A stretch of DNA of 64,000 bases, from assembly GCA_963740395.1 (NCBI GenBank), contig CAVUEP010000015.1, positions 68,206 through 132,205 of the forward strand. The letters run 5' to 3'. Origin of the DNA: CADEEN01 sp963740395. GTDB taxonomy: Bacteria > Pseudomonadota > Gammaproteobacteria > Burkholderiales > Burkholderiaceae_C. The position numbers and the translations under genes were made by a program. The notes beneath the pieces were generated by a model. That model ran no database searches. It saw only the letters and a program-made list of their open reading frames with translations, and was not told the origin of the DNA. Positions 28,548-37,353 of the stretch are shown in pieces (position 1 is the stretch's first letter; each line of letters opens with the position of its first letter).

Positions 28548-28739
28548 TCAGGCCTTCGCCAGCTTCAGGTACTTGGCTTCGAGCTTCTTCGCGTTGGTCA
28601 GGCCCAGTGAGGCCATGACGCGTTCGATGAAGGTCAGCGGCTGAATGCGCCCGCCGGCCAACACCAAGACGCTGCCAAGGATCGGCTCCTGCTCGATCTT
28701 GGATTCCTGAAACGCTTGCGCCCTTGAAACATCGAGCAT
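28548..28739 (-). CDS. Small protein of unknown function
   Basis: A 63-residue protein starting MLDVSRAQAFQESKIEQEPI. A strong ribosome-binding site, GGAGGAG, lies six bases before this ATG. The N-terminal part is acidic. The C-terminus is helical with a basic end (LGLTNAKKLEAKYLKLAKA). No membrane segment, signal peptide or known family is visible. The good ribosome-binding site is the main reason to believe it is real. Confidence 0.5.
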   Translation of the reverse strand: MLDVSRAQAFQESKIEQEPILGSVLVLAGGRIQPLTFIERVMASLGLTNAKKLEAKYLKLAKA

Positions 28740-28974
28740 GGCGGTCTCCTCCACGTGCTGCCCCTGGATCGTCCGCCCAGTAGGCGAACGGCAACCTGTA
28801 ACCGGGTGTATTTTAGGAGCGACGATGCGTGCTGGGAAGCGTAGTTACCTCAATGGGGCGCATTCAGCGCGCGCAGACTCAGCATGCGCGGCCCCTGCGC
28901 GACAAATCGTCGATGGGATCAAGTGGCGTGTACTGCAAACAAACGCATGGCGACATGCGCCGCTTCGACAACAC

Positions 28975-30582
28975 CTATCTGCACCGCGTGAGCCGCACGA
29001 ACCGAGGGAAGTAGATCGAGCTGTCGGTAAGGTGCTCGGAAAACTTGAGTGTGTTGGTCGCGTATGTCAGCGCAAGGTCTGCGCCCGTGAGTTGCGGGTG
29101 CGCCTTGGTGGAATAGATGATCACGTTGGGTCGGTAGTACTCCGGCGCTCGGTAAAGCATCCGCGGCGCCGACCACGGACCCGTCAGACTCGGCGCGGCC
29201 CGGATGATCGCGTCCGTCGATCCGAAACCTTGACTCTGCACCGCGTAAACATTCTTCGTCACCTTGTCCAGGTGGATCGTGAGTTCCGACGCGCCGTTCT
29301 CGAACAATGGCCAACGCGGCGCGCTCGACGACTCGGGCACCCATCCATGGCGTTCGCCGGCCCACCAGTGCGGTTCGAGCAGCTTGCCGTCTCGGACCAG
29401 CCCCGCCGGCCAGCGGACAGCGTAGATTGGATGCGACTTGACCGGGTCCAAGGATCCGAACGCGTACACATGCCCGTCCAACTGCAGGACCGCGGCGAAG
29501 CCGACCAGAACACCCAACGGATTCTGTGGTGTGGCCAGTTCACGCATCCGCCACGCCGAAGGCTCGCTGTCAGGGTTCTCCACCATCCAGGCGGTCCACC
29601 CCGCGGATTCGAAACCGAGCCCGGCGCGACTGGTGAGCACGCGGTTGAGGAAGAGGACCAGCCTGTCCCCCAACCGCACTCCATTGCCGAACCAATGTCG
29701 TTCGTCGCCCTTGTCGGGAACGAACGCCGCCGGACTCCCATCGGCCGCCTGGCCCCAAAAGAACCTAATCGACGCCGTCGACGGATCGGCTCCGGTCTGG
29801 ATCGCCACGGTGTTGCTGACCATGCGGGCGCCTTGGCGCATCCCCTTCCCAGTGGGATCGATCCACGTGTCGCCAAAGAGCCAGAGCGTGCGACCGTCAC
29901 CAAGGTCTACCGACGACGCCCCGTCTGCCCCAACCCAATATGTGCCGGGGCGAAAGAGCTGATCGGCCTCCCGCCAAGCCGCGGCTTCGAAGCACGGAGC
30001 CCCGACCGGTCCTCGGGGGCCGGCGCCGGTATCGCGTGCGCGCCGCCAAACATCCGGCTCGCCAAGCACGCCTGCGCGCGTGAGGTAGGCGCCAAGCGCG
30101 GAGCGCAACTGTTCCGACGTTCCGTGGAGGGTCGGCTGTCCATCAGAACTCCCATAGACAAGACTCAATTGTCCAGTCTCTAAGGCCGCCGCGAGTCGCG
30201 CGGGATCAAGCGCCGACGTGCGTATCTCGTCGCCACTGATGTCGAGCGCCAAGATCGAATGCCGGGCATGCAGAAGAGCGGCATATGGCTGAACAATTTC
30301 GCCGTCGCGTGGCGCGGGCCGGACTTCCAGCACCAGCCGCTCTCCCAGTCGCCCCAGTCGAGCAGCGAACCTGCCCACCTTGCTGTCGCTGCCAAACTCG
30401 ATCACGTATGAGTTCTCAGCCGCGCGTGAGACAACGGCGCGCTCGGTACCGGACACCGCTTCCCACGTACCTAGCAGTTGCGCGTCGAACGTTGCACTGG
30501 CCTCCGATATCACCGGATTGACCGTGACCACGCAGGCACTCAGCATGATGGCCAGCCCCAGCATTCCGACAACCTTCAGCAT
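28975..30582 (-). CDS. Secreted lipoprotein with a DUF4185-like propeller domain
   Basis: The signal peptide MLKVVGMLGLAIMLSAC ends in a lipobox Cys, so the protein is probably anchored in the envelope. Residues up to about 170 form a domain of unknown type. From about residue 200 the sequence resembles the DUF4185/DUF5005 beta-propeller group of glycosidase-like proteins, with GDGRTLWLFGDTWI, RMVSNTVAIQTG and a late segment LALTYATNTLKFSEHL. No catalytic assignment is possible by eye. It is intact at about 535 residues. Confidence 0.6.
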   Translation of the reverse strand: MLKVVGMLGLAIMLSACVVTVNPVISEASATFDAQLLGTWEAVSGTERAVVSRAAENSYVIEFGSDSKVGRFAARLGRLGERLVLEVRPAPRDGEIVQPYAALLHARHSILALDISGDEIRTSALDPARLAAALETGQLSLVYGSSDGQPTLHGTSEQLRSALGAYLTRAGVLGEPDVWRRARDTGAGPRGPVGAPCFEAAAWREADQLFRPGTYWVGADGASSVDLGDGRTLWLFGDTWIDPTGKGMRQGARMVSNTVAIQTGADPSTASIRFFWGQAADGSPAAFVPDKGDERHWFGNGVRLGDRLVLFLNRVLTSRAGLGFESAGWTAWMVENPDSEPSAWRMRELATPQNPLGVLVGFAAVLQLDGHVYAFGSLDPVKSHPIYAVRWPAGLVRDGKLLEPHWWAGERHGWVPESSSAPRWPLFENGASELTIHLDKVTKNVYAVQSQGFGSTDAIIRAAPSLTGPWSAPRMLYRAPEYYRPNVIIYSTKAHPQLTGADLALTYATNTLKFSEHLTDSSIYFPRFVRLTRCR

Positions 30583-30833
30583 CGACTGACAAGTCACAGC
30601 GATCTCCAGGTGCGTCCGGTTTCGCGGCGGGCCGGGCGGCGTCGGCGTCGGAAACGCGCACGATCATGCCCCAAGAGCCGGTCGGGGTGACTGTGTGCCG
30701 CTTCGGTCTCGTCAAGACGCAGAAACGACCGACACGTGGGGAGTCGCTGTTGCGGGCTTGGGTCGGCAACAGCGAGCGACCTGTGTGGGTGTGTCCCTGG
30801 CGAGCGCGGAGCGCCGTCAGCTCGAACACAGCG

Positions 30834-31100
30834 TCAAGCGGCACACTGCGCCTTCCCATGCGCGGCCAACAGGTCCTCGGCCTCGCGGACGATGCGTCGA
30901 AGACTATCTGCGGCGGGTGCAACGTCGCGGATCAGACCGACCGCCTCGGCCATGGTGGCGGCCAGCTTTCGCCTGCCGCCCAGCCCAACGGAGCCGAGTT
31001 GATCGGATGCTCGATGCCCAGGGCACGTGTGAGCTGCGTCTGCATCGGCTCCTACGGAACCGCGAGCGAATCCTGCGGCGCCCAACGTCGTCGGCACCAA
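30834..31100 (-). pseudogene. Possible C-terminal remnant of a nitronate monooxygenase-like gene
   Basis: Only the last 45 residues look like a known protein: AEAVGLIRDVAPAADSLRRI resembles the C-terminal helix region of nitronate monooxygenases. The preceding 45 residues match nothing obvious. The rest of the 30,598-31,148 gap shows no convincing gene. The likeness is short, so confidence is low. Confidence 0.35.
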
Positions 31101-31148
31101 CGCAGGCCCGTCGTGGCGGCCGTCGCATGCCCTGGCCGGCGGCCGCGG

Positions 31149-32246
31149 CTAGCGATCTACGAACGCTGACAGAAACGCCCGAGCGAACTGAGAGCGCTCG
31201 ACTTCTGCCCGTTCCAGTGAGTTGTCCCACCAGATACCTTCGCTGTTCGCCAACAGGATCAGGCTGAGGTTCAGGCTTGGAATCTTGAGATACAGCGCGG
31301 AGTAGGCGTCCTCCCACCAACCCGAGTGCCAGACGAGGGTATGGCCCTTGTACTTCTGCACGTACCAGCCCAGCCCGTAGGGCAGTGCCTCCCCGTCGCT
31401 TGACCGCGTCGGCGTCATCATTTCGGCCCGTGACTTCGCTGAGATCAACGCGCCCTCGTCGAGTGCGACATCGAACTTGGCAAGATCGAGCACGGTGGTG
31501 ACGACACCGCCCGCAGCACCGTCTCCCTGCGGCGGCCGCGCCCTCGCTGGCTGGATCGCTCCAGTACTGTCAACTCGATGTGGCGGGGCCAGCCGCCGGG
31601 CCAAGTCCTCACGCAACGGCAAGTCCCGGTGCTTGCGGGCCGAATCCGTCATGCCGGCTGGGTTGAAGACGTCGCGTTCGACAAGTTCGGAGAAGGGAGC
31701 GCCAGCCGCGGCCATGATCGGGCGCGACGCCCAGGAGTAGAGGACGGGGTTGTAGGAGAACCGCGTACCAGGTATCGCCGACGCCGTGTGCGACAGCAAG
31801 TGCCGAAGCGTGTGGCTCCGTGGCTCGCAGCGAAGTTGTCGGGCGAAGATGGAAGGCTGTCGACTGAACGCGGTGCAGAAGTCGGCCCATTCGCTGTAGG
31901 CCACGAGCGGTCTGTCGAGATCAAGTAGTCCTGCCTCGACGAGCCGAAGGGCAACGACGGCGGAGAGCGGCTTCGCGACCGAAGCGATGTCGTAGGCCGT
32001 CTCGGCGCGCGCGGGAATGTCGCCTTCGACATCGGCGCGCCCCAGCCCCGCCGCGACGACGATCGCGCGGTCCTGCACGACGGCGAAGGACAGCCCTGGG
32101 ATGTGGGCCTCCTTGCGCAAGGCGTCGAGTCGTTGCACGAAAGCGGCAACGTCATGGGGCCTCGCGCTCGCATGGGTCCGACTCGGCTCGGCCGAAGCGC
32201 CTGAGTGCACGGCCAGCAAGAGCTGCAGAAGGAGTAGCTTCTTCAT
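31149..32246 (-). CDS. Beta-lactamase-fold serine hydrolase (class C/EstB type), exported
   Basis: The start MKKLLLLQLLLAVHSGASAE gives a Sec signal peptide. The nucleophile motif SxxK is SVAK in YDIASVAKPLSAVV. The second motif is probably SYN in RFSYNPVLYSW. The third is HSG in LVWHSGWW. These features fit the broad serine beta-lactamase/esterase/D-aminopeptidase superfamily. The true substrate is not predictable, and a role in antibiotic resistance should not be assumed. The length is 365 residues and the gene is intact. Confidence 0.82.
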   Translation of the reverse strand: MKKLLLLQLLLAVHSGASAEPSRTHASARPHDVAAFVQRLDALRKEAHIPGLSFAVVQDRAIVVAAGLGRADVEGDIPARAETAYDIASVAKPLSAVVALRLVEAGLLDLDRPLVAYSEWADFCTAFSRQPSIFARQLRCEPRSHTLRHLLSHTASAIPGTRFSYNPVLYSWASRPIMAAAGAPFSELVERDVFNPAGMTDSARKHRDLPLREDLARRLAPPHRVDSTGAIQPARARPPQGDGAAGGVVTTVLDLAKFDVALDEGALISAKSRAEMMTPTRSSDGEALPYGLGWYVQKYKGHTLVWHSGWWEDAYSALYLKIPSLNLSLILLANSEGIWWDNSLERAEVERSQFARAFLSAFVDR

Positions 32247-32432
32247 GGGCCTATTGCCTCGTCCGACCAATGCCCGGCATTACCTGCCGGCAGGCGCGGG
32301 CGAAGCCTGCTCTCGTCCGCGCGGCATGTGCGCATCCCGGTACCCGGGCCGGACGGCCCGTCGAGGCAACGGCGGCCGCCGTGCAGAGCGCGACAGCGAG
32401 CAAGGGGTCCAGCATGGCGCTCGAGCGAAGGA

Positions 32433-32912
32433 TCAGGCTGCGCTGACCAACATGAGGTGAAAGGTGTTCCTGATGCCGACCCTGCGGAAGCCGCAACGCT
32501 CGTACATGAACTGCGCGGGGTTCTCGGGATGCACCGTCAGCGAGACCTGCTTGTACCCCGCGTGCCATGCGGCGGCAAGTGCTTCAAGCATGAGCGGCCG
32601 GCCGAAGCCCCGTTGCCGGAACTCCGGCTCGAGCGCAATGCCGAGCTGAGGCGTCGCGTCGTCGATGGAGGCCAGGCCGACACCGACGGGCAGCATGCGC
32701 AACCAGCATGCGCCAGCATCGACGCCTCCGACCTGCGCAACGACCCCCACGTCGGTCGGTCTGCCCCACTCCTCGGCATAGATGCGGACCCCTGGCAACT
32801 GAAGCGTCTCGATCGGGCGCAGGCCCGCCGGTGGTGGGTCCCACAGCGCCACATGGAGCCAGCGCCAGAGCTTGGCCTGGTCATTCGGCACGAGCTGGCG
32901 AAAGTCCAGCAT
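32433..32912 (-). CDS. GNAT-family N-acetyltransferase
   Basis: About 159 residues. The acetyl-CoA-binding motif A appears as LGIALEPEFRQRGFGRPLML, and the C-terminal pattern is HPENPAQFMYERCGFRRVG. The start MLDFRQLVPNDQAKLWRW is chosen as family-like. The acceptor substrate is unknown. Genes of this type are frequent in integron cassettes, but no clear attC adjoins this one. Confidence 0.82.
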   Translation of the reverse strand: MLDFRQLVPNDQAKLWRWLHVALWDPPPAGLRPIETLQLPGVRIYAEEWGRPTDVGVVAQVGGVDAGACWLRMLPVGVGLASIDDATPQLGIALEPEFRQRGFGRPLMLEALAAAWHAGYKQVSLTVHPENPAQFMYERCGFRRVGIRNTFHLMLVSAA

Positions 32913-32973
32913 CTGCGGCCGATTGCCAGCGCTGCGCTCGAGCAAGGGGCTGGGCCTCACGTCGGATTCGCGG

Positions 32974-33195
32974 CTAGCTCTTCTTGCCTCCGAAGGCAAG
33001 CAGCAGCGCGCCAATGACGATGGCGCCGACACCGGCCCAGACGGGAACGTTGACCGTCTGCTTCTCCTTGACCGAGAGCTCCAACGATCCGAGTTTCACC
33101 GCCGTCGTGTCCTTGGTGAAGCTGAAGCCGCCGTAGACCAGCCCCAAGGTACCTGCGACCAGCAATGCGATCGCAACAATCTTGGTTCCACTCAC
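32974..33195 (-). CDS. Small inner-membrane protein with two helices
   Basis: A 73-residue protein with an N-terminal hydrophobic helix (VAIALLVAGTLGLVYGGFSF), a hydrophilic segment with VKLGSLELSVKEKQTVNVPV, and a second helix (AGVGAIVIGALLLAFGG). It ends in GGKKS. The layout resembles DUF3185-type small membrane proteins. Function unknown. Confidence 0.65.
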   Translation of the reverse strand: MSGTKIVAIALLVAGTLGLVYGGFSFTKDTTAVKLGSLELSVKEKQTVNVPVWAGVGAIVIGALLLAFGGKKS

Positions 33196-33309
33196 TTCTC
33201 TGTGCTCCTCAGGTGCAGCGCGGGTCGCAGGGCCGACGACCAGGCGCGCGCAGGTTGTTGATCAGTCCGAGCATACGATGCCGGGGGTCCGCGGTCCGCC
33301 ATCGGCGCC

Positions 33310-33699
33310 CTACTCCGAGCGACTCGTGACGTCACGATCGCGGTCGTATCGCTTCTTGAGCGGGAACGGCGGCAACCAGGACTCGCGACGGACGGTCCAG
33401 AGCTCGTAGGTCGGCGTCAGCTGGTCGGGCGTATCCAGGCAACCCAAACTCACTTCGATCTCGTCTGCGCTGCGCGAGTAGACCGATGAACCGCAGCGGG
33501 GACAGAAGTAGCGACCCGCATAGTGGCCCACTTCGCCCTCGATCTTCACCGCCTCCTGCGGGAACACCGCGCTAGCATGAAACAGCGCCCCATGGTGCTT
33601 GCGGCAGTCGAGGCAGTGACAGAGGCCGACCCGGTAAGGGGATCCCGACGCCGCGACTCGGACGCTGCCGCACAGGCAGCCGCCAACGTGGTTGTTCAT
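33310..33699 (-). CDS. GFA-family zinc-binding protein, copy 1
   Basis: GFA/CENP-V fold related to glutathione-dependent formaldehyde-activating enzyme. Zinc ligands are seen in GGCLCGSVRV, LCHCLDCRKHHG and FCPRCGSSVY. The start MNNHVGGCLCGSVRV at 33,699 places the first motif at the N-terminus as usual. It has 129 residues. Enzyme activity is unproven for most family members. Two more GFA genes lie at 37.9 and 38.3 kb. Confidence 0.88.
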   Translation of the reverse strand: MNNHVGGCLCGSVRVAASGSPYRVGLCHCLDCRKHHGALFHASAVFPQEAVKIEGEVGHYAGRYFCPRCGSSVYSRSADEIEVSLGCLDTPDQLTPTYELWTVRRESWLPPFPLKKRYDRDRDVTSRSE

Positions 33700-33821
33700 G
33701 CGGCACCTCCTCGGAGTCGATCGGGCGGTGAGTGGCCCCAGGCGTGAGCCCGGCAGCCCGCAGTGCCATGGCGCTGCGGCCGCATGGTCGAAGGGCTGCG
33801 CGTGATCGGCATTGCCTGGCT

Positions 33822-34157
33822 TCACCTGCGCTCGGGCGCCAGGTTCTTGATCGAGGCCGCGAAGGCTTCGTGCGCCTGTGCCGAGACCGGCCTGTGCTTG
33901 ACCGACGTGCTTGCCGGGTACTTGCCCAGGTAGTTCTCACCCTTCCAGTTCGTCGAAGGGCGAACCGGGCGCGGCGCGAAGCCACCTCCGCAATTGGGGC
34001 AGACGTTGGCGAGCACCTTGTCGACACATGAGGCACAGAACGTGCACTCGAAGGAGCAGATCCTCGCTTCAGGCGAGTCTGGCGCCAGGGCCTTGTTGCA
34101 GTGTTCGCAAGTCGGACGAAGTTCCAGCACGGTCGATCCCCGGGTCAGCGACGCCAC
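33822..34157 (-). CDS. DUF1272 cysteine-rich protein
   Basis: About 111 residues with the DUF1272 pattern LRPTCEHCNKALAPDS, ICSFECTFCASCVDKVLANV and CPNCGGGF. The paired CxxC motifs would bind zinc. A tail PRPVRPSTNWKGENYLGKYP follows. The actual start may be the GTG at 34,130 (VLELRPTCEHC). The family has no assigned function. Confidence 0.8.
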   Translation of the reverse strand: MASLTRGSTVLELRPTCEHCNKALAPDSPEARICSFECTFCASCVDKVLANVCPNCGGGFAPRPVRPSTNWKGENYLGKYPASTSVKHRPVSAQAHEAFAASIKNLAPERR

Positions 34158-34204
34158 ACTCTACCCGCAGCGGCCTGCCATTGCAGGGGCGCCCGGGCGC
34201 TGGG

Positions 34205-34684
34205 CTAGGTGCCTGCATTGCCATCGAGCTGCTGAGGCGCGCCATTGATCGTGACCGACTTGAACGGCCAGTGCCTGGCCAGCCAGGGCATGAGGAAGGA
34301 CCGAAGATCCGCCTCCAGGCCGCTCGCCAGTTCACTCTGCCGCGCCCAGAACCAGACGTCTGCGTCGGTGCCGGCGACATGGGGCGGGTCGATGTAGACG
34401 CAGCCCAGCAAGCGTTTCTCGTCCAGCGACATCGCCGCATAGTCGAAGGAGGAACGCAGCTGAAACTCCTTCTGATGCCACCCGAGGTCGACGATGTTCT
34501 GCTCGATCGTCATGTCCTCTGCCGGCCATCCCCAGACGGCTCCGAAGCGCGCCCAAAGGTGCTGCCGGCTCGACATCACCGCGTCGTAATCCTTGAACGC
34601 GTCATGGATCGTGATGGATCGCAGCCTGAAACGGGCGGTCTCGACGACGGCTTGAATCTGGAAATTGGGTGGCAGGAAGGGCAT
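34205..34684 (-). CDS. GNAT-like acetyltransferase
   Basis: 159 residues starting MPFLPPNFQIQAVVETARFR. The pattern FRLRSITIHDAFKDYDAVMSS and YAAMSLDEKRLLGCVYIDPP fits the ribosomal-protein-acetyltransferase-like branch of GNATs. The canonical Q/RxxGxG/A loop is not obvious, so catalysis is uncertain. A possible attC remnant lies just upstream of its start. Confidence 0.6.
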   Translation of the reverse strand: MPFLPPNFQIQAVVETARFRLRSITIHDAFKDYDAVMSSRQHLWARFGAVWGWPAEDMTIEQNIVDLGWHQKEFQLRSSFDYAAMSLDEKRLLGCVYIDPPHVAGTDADVWFWARQSELASGLEADLRSFLMPWLARHWPFKSVTINGAPQQLDGNAGT

Positions 34685-34693
34685 CTTTCTCGG

Positions 34694-34764
34694 GCACCTA
34701 GGGTTGGAATGGATCGGCCCGCGGCGGCAGGCCGTGACTCGCCGGGTTGAGCCAGCGGCTAGGC
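34694..34764 (-). repeat. Degenerate attC-like site
   Basis: The left edge GCACCTAGGGTTGG and the right edge GGGTTGAGCCAGCGGCTAGGC resemble the ends of the clear attC sites at 40-48 kb, and the middle is GC-rich with partial complementarity. The stop codon of the adjacent gene falls inside the right core, as in the real cassettes. Core bases are mutated, so it would be poorly recombinogenic. Confidence 0.35.
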
Positions 34765-35421
34765 CGCGGTGTGCACCGCCTGCACGAACTCGCTCAGCTT
34801 GCCGCCGCTGAGCTTGCCGCCGACACGCACGCTCGAACACAGATCGAGGCCAAACGGCTGCACCACCTTGATCGCCTCGACGACGTTGGACGCGTTCAAG
34901 CCGCCAGCCAGGAAAATCGGGACAGCGACAGCGTCGCGTATCCGACGGCTGACCTGCCAGTCGTGGACCCTGCCGGTGCCGCCCAGCTCCTTGACTGCCA
35001 GCGTCGGATTCCCCGAGTCCAGAAGCAGCGCGTCGACGCAGCCCGCCACCTGCCGCGCTTCGTCGATCGAGTCGCCACCGAGGACGTGAATGACCTGAAC
35101 CAGCTTCACGTGCGGCAGTTGTCGGCGCAGCCTGGCCAGTTCGCCTGCGTCAACGGCATCGACGAGTTGGATCGTCGATGTCCTGCAGGCCATGTGCTGC
35201 TGAACGATCGAATCGGCATTCCGCAACGAGGTCAGCAGGAACGTCGCGATCGGTGGCGGCACTGCGGCCGCGATCTCGGCGATCAGGGGCTCCGAGATGA
35301 CGCCGGGTCCACTCGGCATGTGCGACACCAGCCCCAGCGCCGAAGCGCCCCCAAGGATCGCCTGGCGCGCCTCTTCGAGGCTGGAGATGCAGCAGATCTT
35401 GATGCGCGGTGGAAGTGCCAT
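34759..35421 (-). CDS. Phosphoribosylanthranilate isomerase-like (TrpF family) protein
   Basis: TIM-barrel protein with the TrpF pattern: RIKICCISSLEEA (catalytic Cys region), VQVIHVLGGDSIDEA, ALLLDSGNP (catalytic Asp region) and FLAGGLNASNVVEAI with FGLDLCSSVRVGGKL. Length 220 residues. It lies among accessory genes with no other trp gene near, so it may not serve tryptophan synthesis; the changed first motif (KICCIS instead of KICGI) fits a paralogue. The housekeeping trpF should be elsewhere. Confidence 0.75.
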   Translation of the reverse strand: MALPPRIKICCISSLEEARQAILGGASALGLVSHMPSGPGVISEPLIAEIAAAVPPPIATFLLTSLRNADSIVQQHMACRTSTIQLVDAVDAGELARLRRQLPHVKLVQVIHVLGGDSIDEARQVAGCVDALLLDSGNPTLAVKELGGTGRVHDWQVSRRIRDAVAVPIFLAGGLNASNVVEAIKVVQPFGLDLCSSVRVGGKLSGGKLSEFVQAVHTAA

Positions 35422-35513
35422 GGTGCGGCTGGCCTATCGCGTGAGCGACGGGCATGAAGTGAAGCCCAGCGGCGTCATTCCATTGGTGCTGCGCTTGGGC
35501 GCGGGGTCGAGCA

Positions 35514-36389
35514 TCACTGCCTGGCTGTCGATTGCTTGAGCCTGTCGTAGTGCGCCGCGCGAGCGGCATCGCCTTTGGCTCGGTACAGGGCCTCGAGTTC
35601 TCCGAAGACATGGGGATCGGGCTTCCCGGCGGCTTGGCTCTCCCGCTCCAGCCGAGTCTGAATCTCCAGGGCTTCATCGATGCGCTTCATGCTGCGGAGC
35701 GTCCAGGCAACCATCCAGTGCGCGACCCGCGTCGCATGCGCATTCTCGCCGCGCTCGCGCAATGCGAGGGCCTGCTGGAACTGACCGAGCGCTTCCTCAA
35801 AGCGGCCAAGCTGGTGCAGGGCATAGCCGAGGTTGTTGCGGATCGACGGCTCCCAGCGCCTGGCGTCGGGTTGCGAAGAAGCCTGCACCAGCTCGAGCGC
35901 CGCCTGGCCCCATTTCAGCTGGTCGGCGGGCGCGGTGTCCAGGAACGCGTGCATGTGGATCGCGTCCACCGCAAGAGCGTCCAGCTTGGCCGACCGCGCC
36001 ATCTGCAGCGCACTGTCGTAGGCGCGCCGGGCGCGGTCCTTCGCGTCCGGCGTCAACTGTTCCGGCGCGTGTGTCGCTGACGCATGGCTGCGGCCGAGTT
36101 CCAATTGGTACCTGACCCTGGCCTCAGCTCCGGCGGAGGCAACCGAGGACTCGATTCGATGCAGCACCTGCCGCGCCGCCTCGAAGTCCTTGCGCAGGCC
36201 GTAGGTTCGCGCAATCTGCGTGTGAAGTATCAGCGCGTCGTCACCCGTAGCCCGCTCCAGGGCCTGCCTGAACCGTTGCTCGCTGACCTCGGGCCTGGCG
36301 AAGTCCCACAAAGGCGCGAGGTCAACCGCCATCGTTGAGCTGGAGGCCAGCAGAAGCAGCCACCACGAGGGGACTTTGAGCGCGCGCAT
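35514..36389 (-). CDS. Exported TPR-repeat protein
   Basis: An N-terminal hydrophobic segment (VPSWWLLLLASSSTMAVDLA) acts as a signal peptide. The body is helical with TPR-like units, the clearest being IRNNLGYALHQLGRFEEALGQFQQALALRERG. The length is 291 residues. Such proteins mediate protein-protein contacts; the partner is unknown. It is separated from the TrpF-like gene by about 90 bases. Confidence 0.65.
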   Translation of the reverse strand: MRALKVPSWWLLLLASSSTMAVDLAPLWDFARPEVSEQRFRQALERATGDDALILHTQIARTYGLRKDFEAARQVLHRIESSVASAGAEARVRYQLELGRSHASATHAPEQLTPDAKDRARRAYDSALQMARSAKLDALAVDAIHMHAFLDTAPADQLKWGQAALELVQASSQPDARRWEPSIRNNLGYALHQLGRFEEALGQFQQALALRERGENAHATRVAHWMVAWTLRSMKRIDEALEIQTRLERESQAAGKPDPHVFGELEALYRAKGDAARAAHYDRLKQSTARQ

Positions 36390-36401
36390 GCAGCCGGTGA
36401 C

Positions 36402-36430
36402 GCCTGACGTTCGAGTTCAACCGCTAGCGC
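36402..36430 (-). repeat. Truncated attC-like remnant
   Basis: GCCTGACGTTCGAGTTCAAC followed by CGCTAGCGCGAGG looks like the two outer parts of an attC with the central hairpin deleted. The stop codon of the methyltransferase lies in it. The likeness is short, so this is tentative. Confidence 0.3.
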
Positions 36431-37353
36431 GAGGGGGCAAGGCCCTTGACGGCCCATGCCAAGGCAGCGTAGGACCGCGGTCCGTCCGGTTCCCCGTCCA
36501 GGTACGCCGCCCGGACGGCGTGTTCGAGCCGACTGCGCGCCTCCGCGCTCAAGGTGGACACATATTCGGCGCCTGGGCCGTCCTTGCCGAGATAGGGGGC
36601 CCAGTAGTCGGCGAACGACGCGTACCCCATGCGGATGTGGAGCAGGGTCTCGCCGATGTCGACGAAGCCGGCGCTGCGCCAGGCCGCCGCAAGTTCGCCG
36701 GGTCGGGTCATCGGCCTCGTGTAGTTCTTGGCTCGACGTTCCCCGGCCTTCGGATCGAGCGCCGCGGCGGTGTCGAAGAACATGCGGTTGGCGACGAAGC
36801 CGCCGCGTGCATCCCACACGGCCGCAGCCACCACGGCGCCCGGCTTGGCAACGCGACGCATCTCGGCGATCGCATCGTGCGGACGCGGCACGAAGTGCAG
36901 TACCAGCAGCGAGAGCACCCGATCGAACGATTGATCCGGATACTCGAGTGCGCAGGCGTCGCCGACGCGGAACTCGAGCCGTGGATTCGGGTTGCGGGAC
37001 CGGGCGTACTCGATGTACACAGGCGCAAGGTCGACGCCATGGACGGCGCTTGAAGCCGAGCGCTCGAGCACGGCGGCCGCCAGGTGGCCGGTCCCGCAGC
37101 CCACGTCCAGGACCTGCTCGGCATCACCCGTTCCCACGTAGTCGAGAAACGGGCCGGCCAGGCGCCGACTCCACCGTCCCATGTTCAGCTCGTAGCCATC
37201 GCCGTCGGCGGCTACGAAGGTCGTGGAAGTGCTGAGGGTGCTACCGGGGTGTGTTGGCGATGCCCAACGTTGGCTCTGCCCTTCCTCGCGGTTCGGGTGT
37301 CTGCCCTGACGGGAGCTTCTTTCGAGCGACGGATCAGGCGGCGCTGCTGGCAT
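36424..37353 (-). CDS. Class I SAM-dependent methyltransferase
   Basis: Motif I is VLDVGCGTGHLAAAVLE, motif II is VHGVDLAPVYIEYAR, and the post-II region is FRVGDACALEYPDQSFDRVLSLL, typical of the UbiE/type-11 methyltransferase fold. The protein proper seems to begin near YELNMGRWSRRLAGPF; the N-terminal 50 residues are unconserved. No ATG or GTG nearer that point was found, so ATG 37,353 is kept with doubt. It overlaps the thioesterase gene by 20 bases. Substrate unknown. Confidence 0.78.
   Translation of the reverse strand: MPAAPPDPSLERSSRQGRHPNREEGQSQRWASPTHPGSTLSTSTTFVAADGDGYELNMGRWSRRLAGPFLDYVGTGDAEQVLDVGCGTGHLAAAVLERSASSAVHGVDLAPVYIEYARSRNPNPRLEFRVGDACALEYPDQSFDRVLSLLVLHFVPRPHDAIAEMRRVAKPGAVVAAAVWDARGGFVANRMFFDTAAALDPKAGERRAKNYTRPMTRPGELAAAWRSAGFVDIGETLLHIRMGYASFADYWAPYLGKDGPGAEYVSTLSAEARSRLEHAVRAAYLDGEPDGPRSYAALAWAVKGLAPSR

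Noticed and set aside
31149..32246. Antibiotic-resistance beta-lactamase
   Set aside because: The SxxK and HSG motifs fit the wide serine hydrolase superfamily; nothing specific to class C beta-lactamases such as a clear YxN plus KTG was seen.
32251..32432. A small minus-strand gene (MLDPLLAVALCTAAAVAS...) in the gap between the hydrolase and the acetyltransferase
   Set aside because: The signal-like start is followed by Arg/Ala-rich sequence without conservation; no convincing ribosome-binding site.
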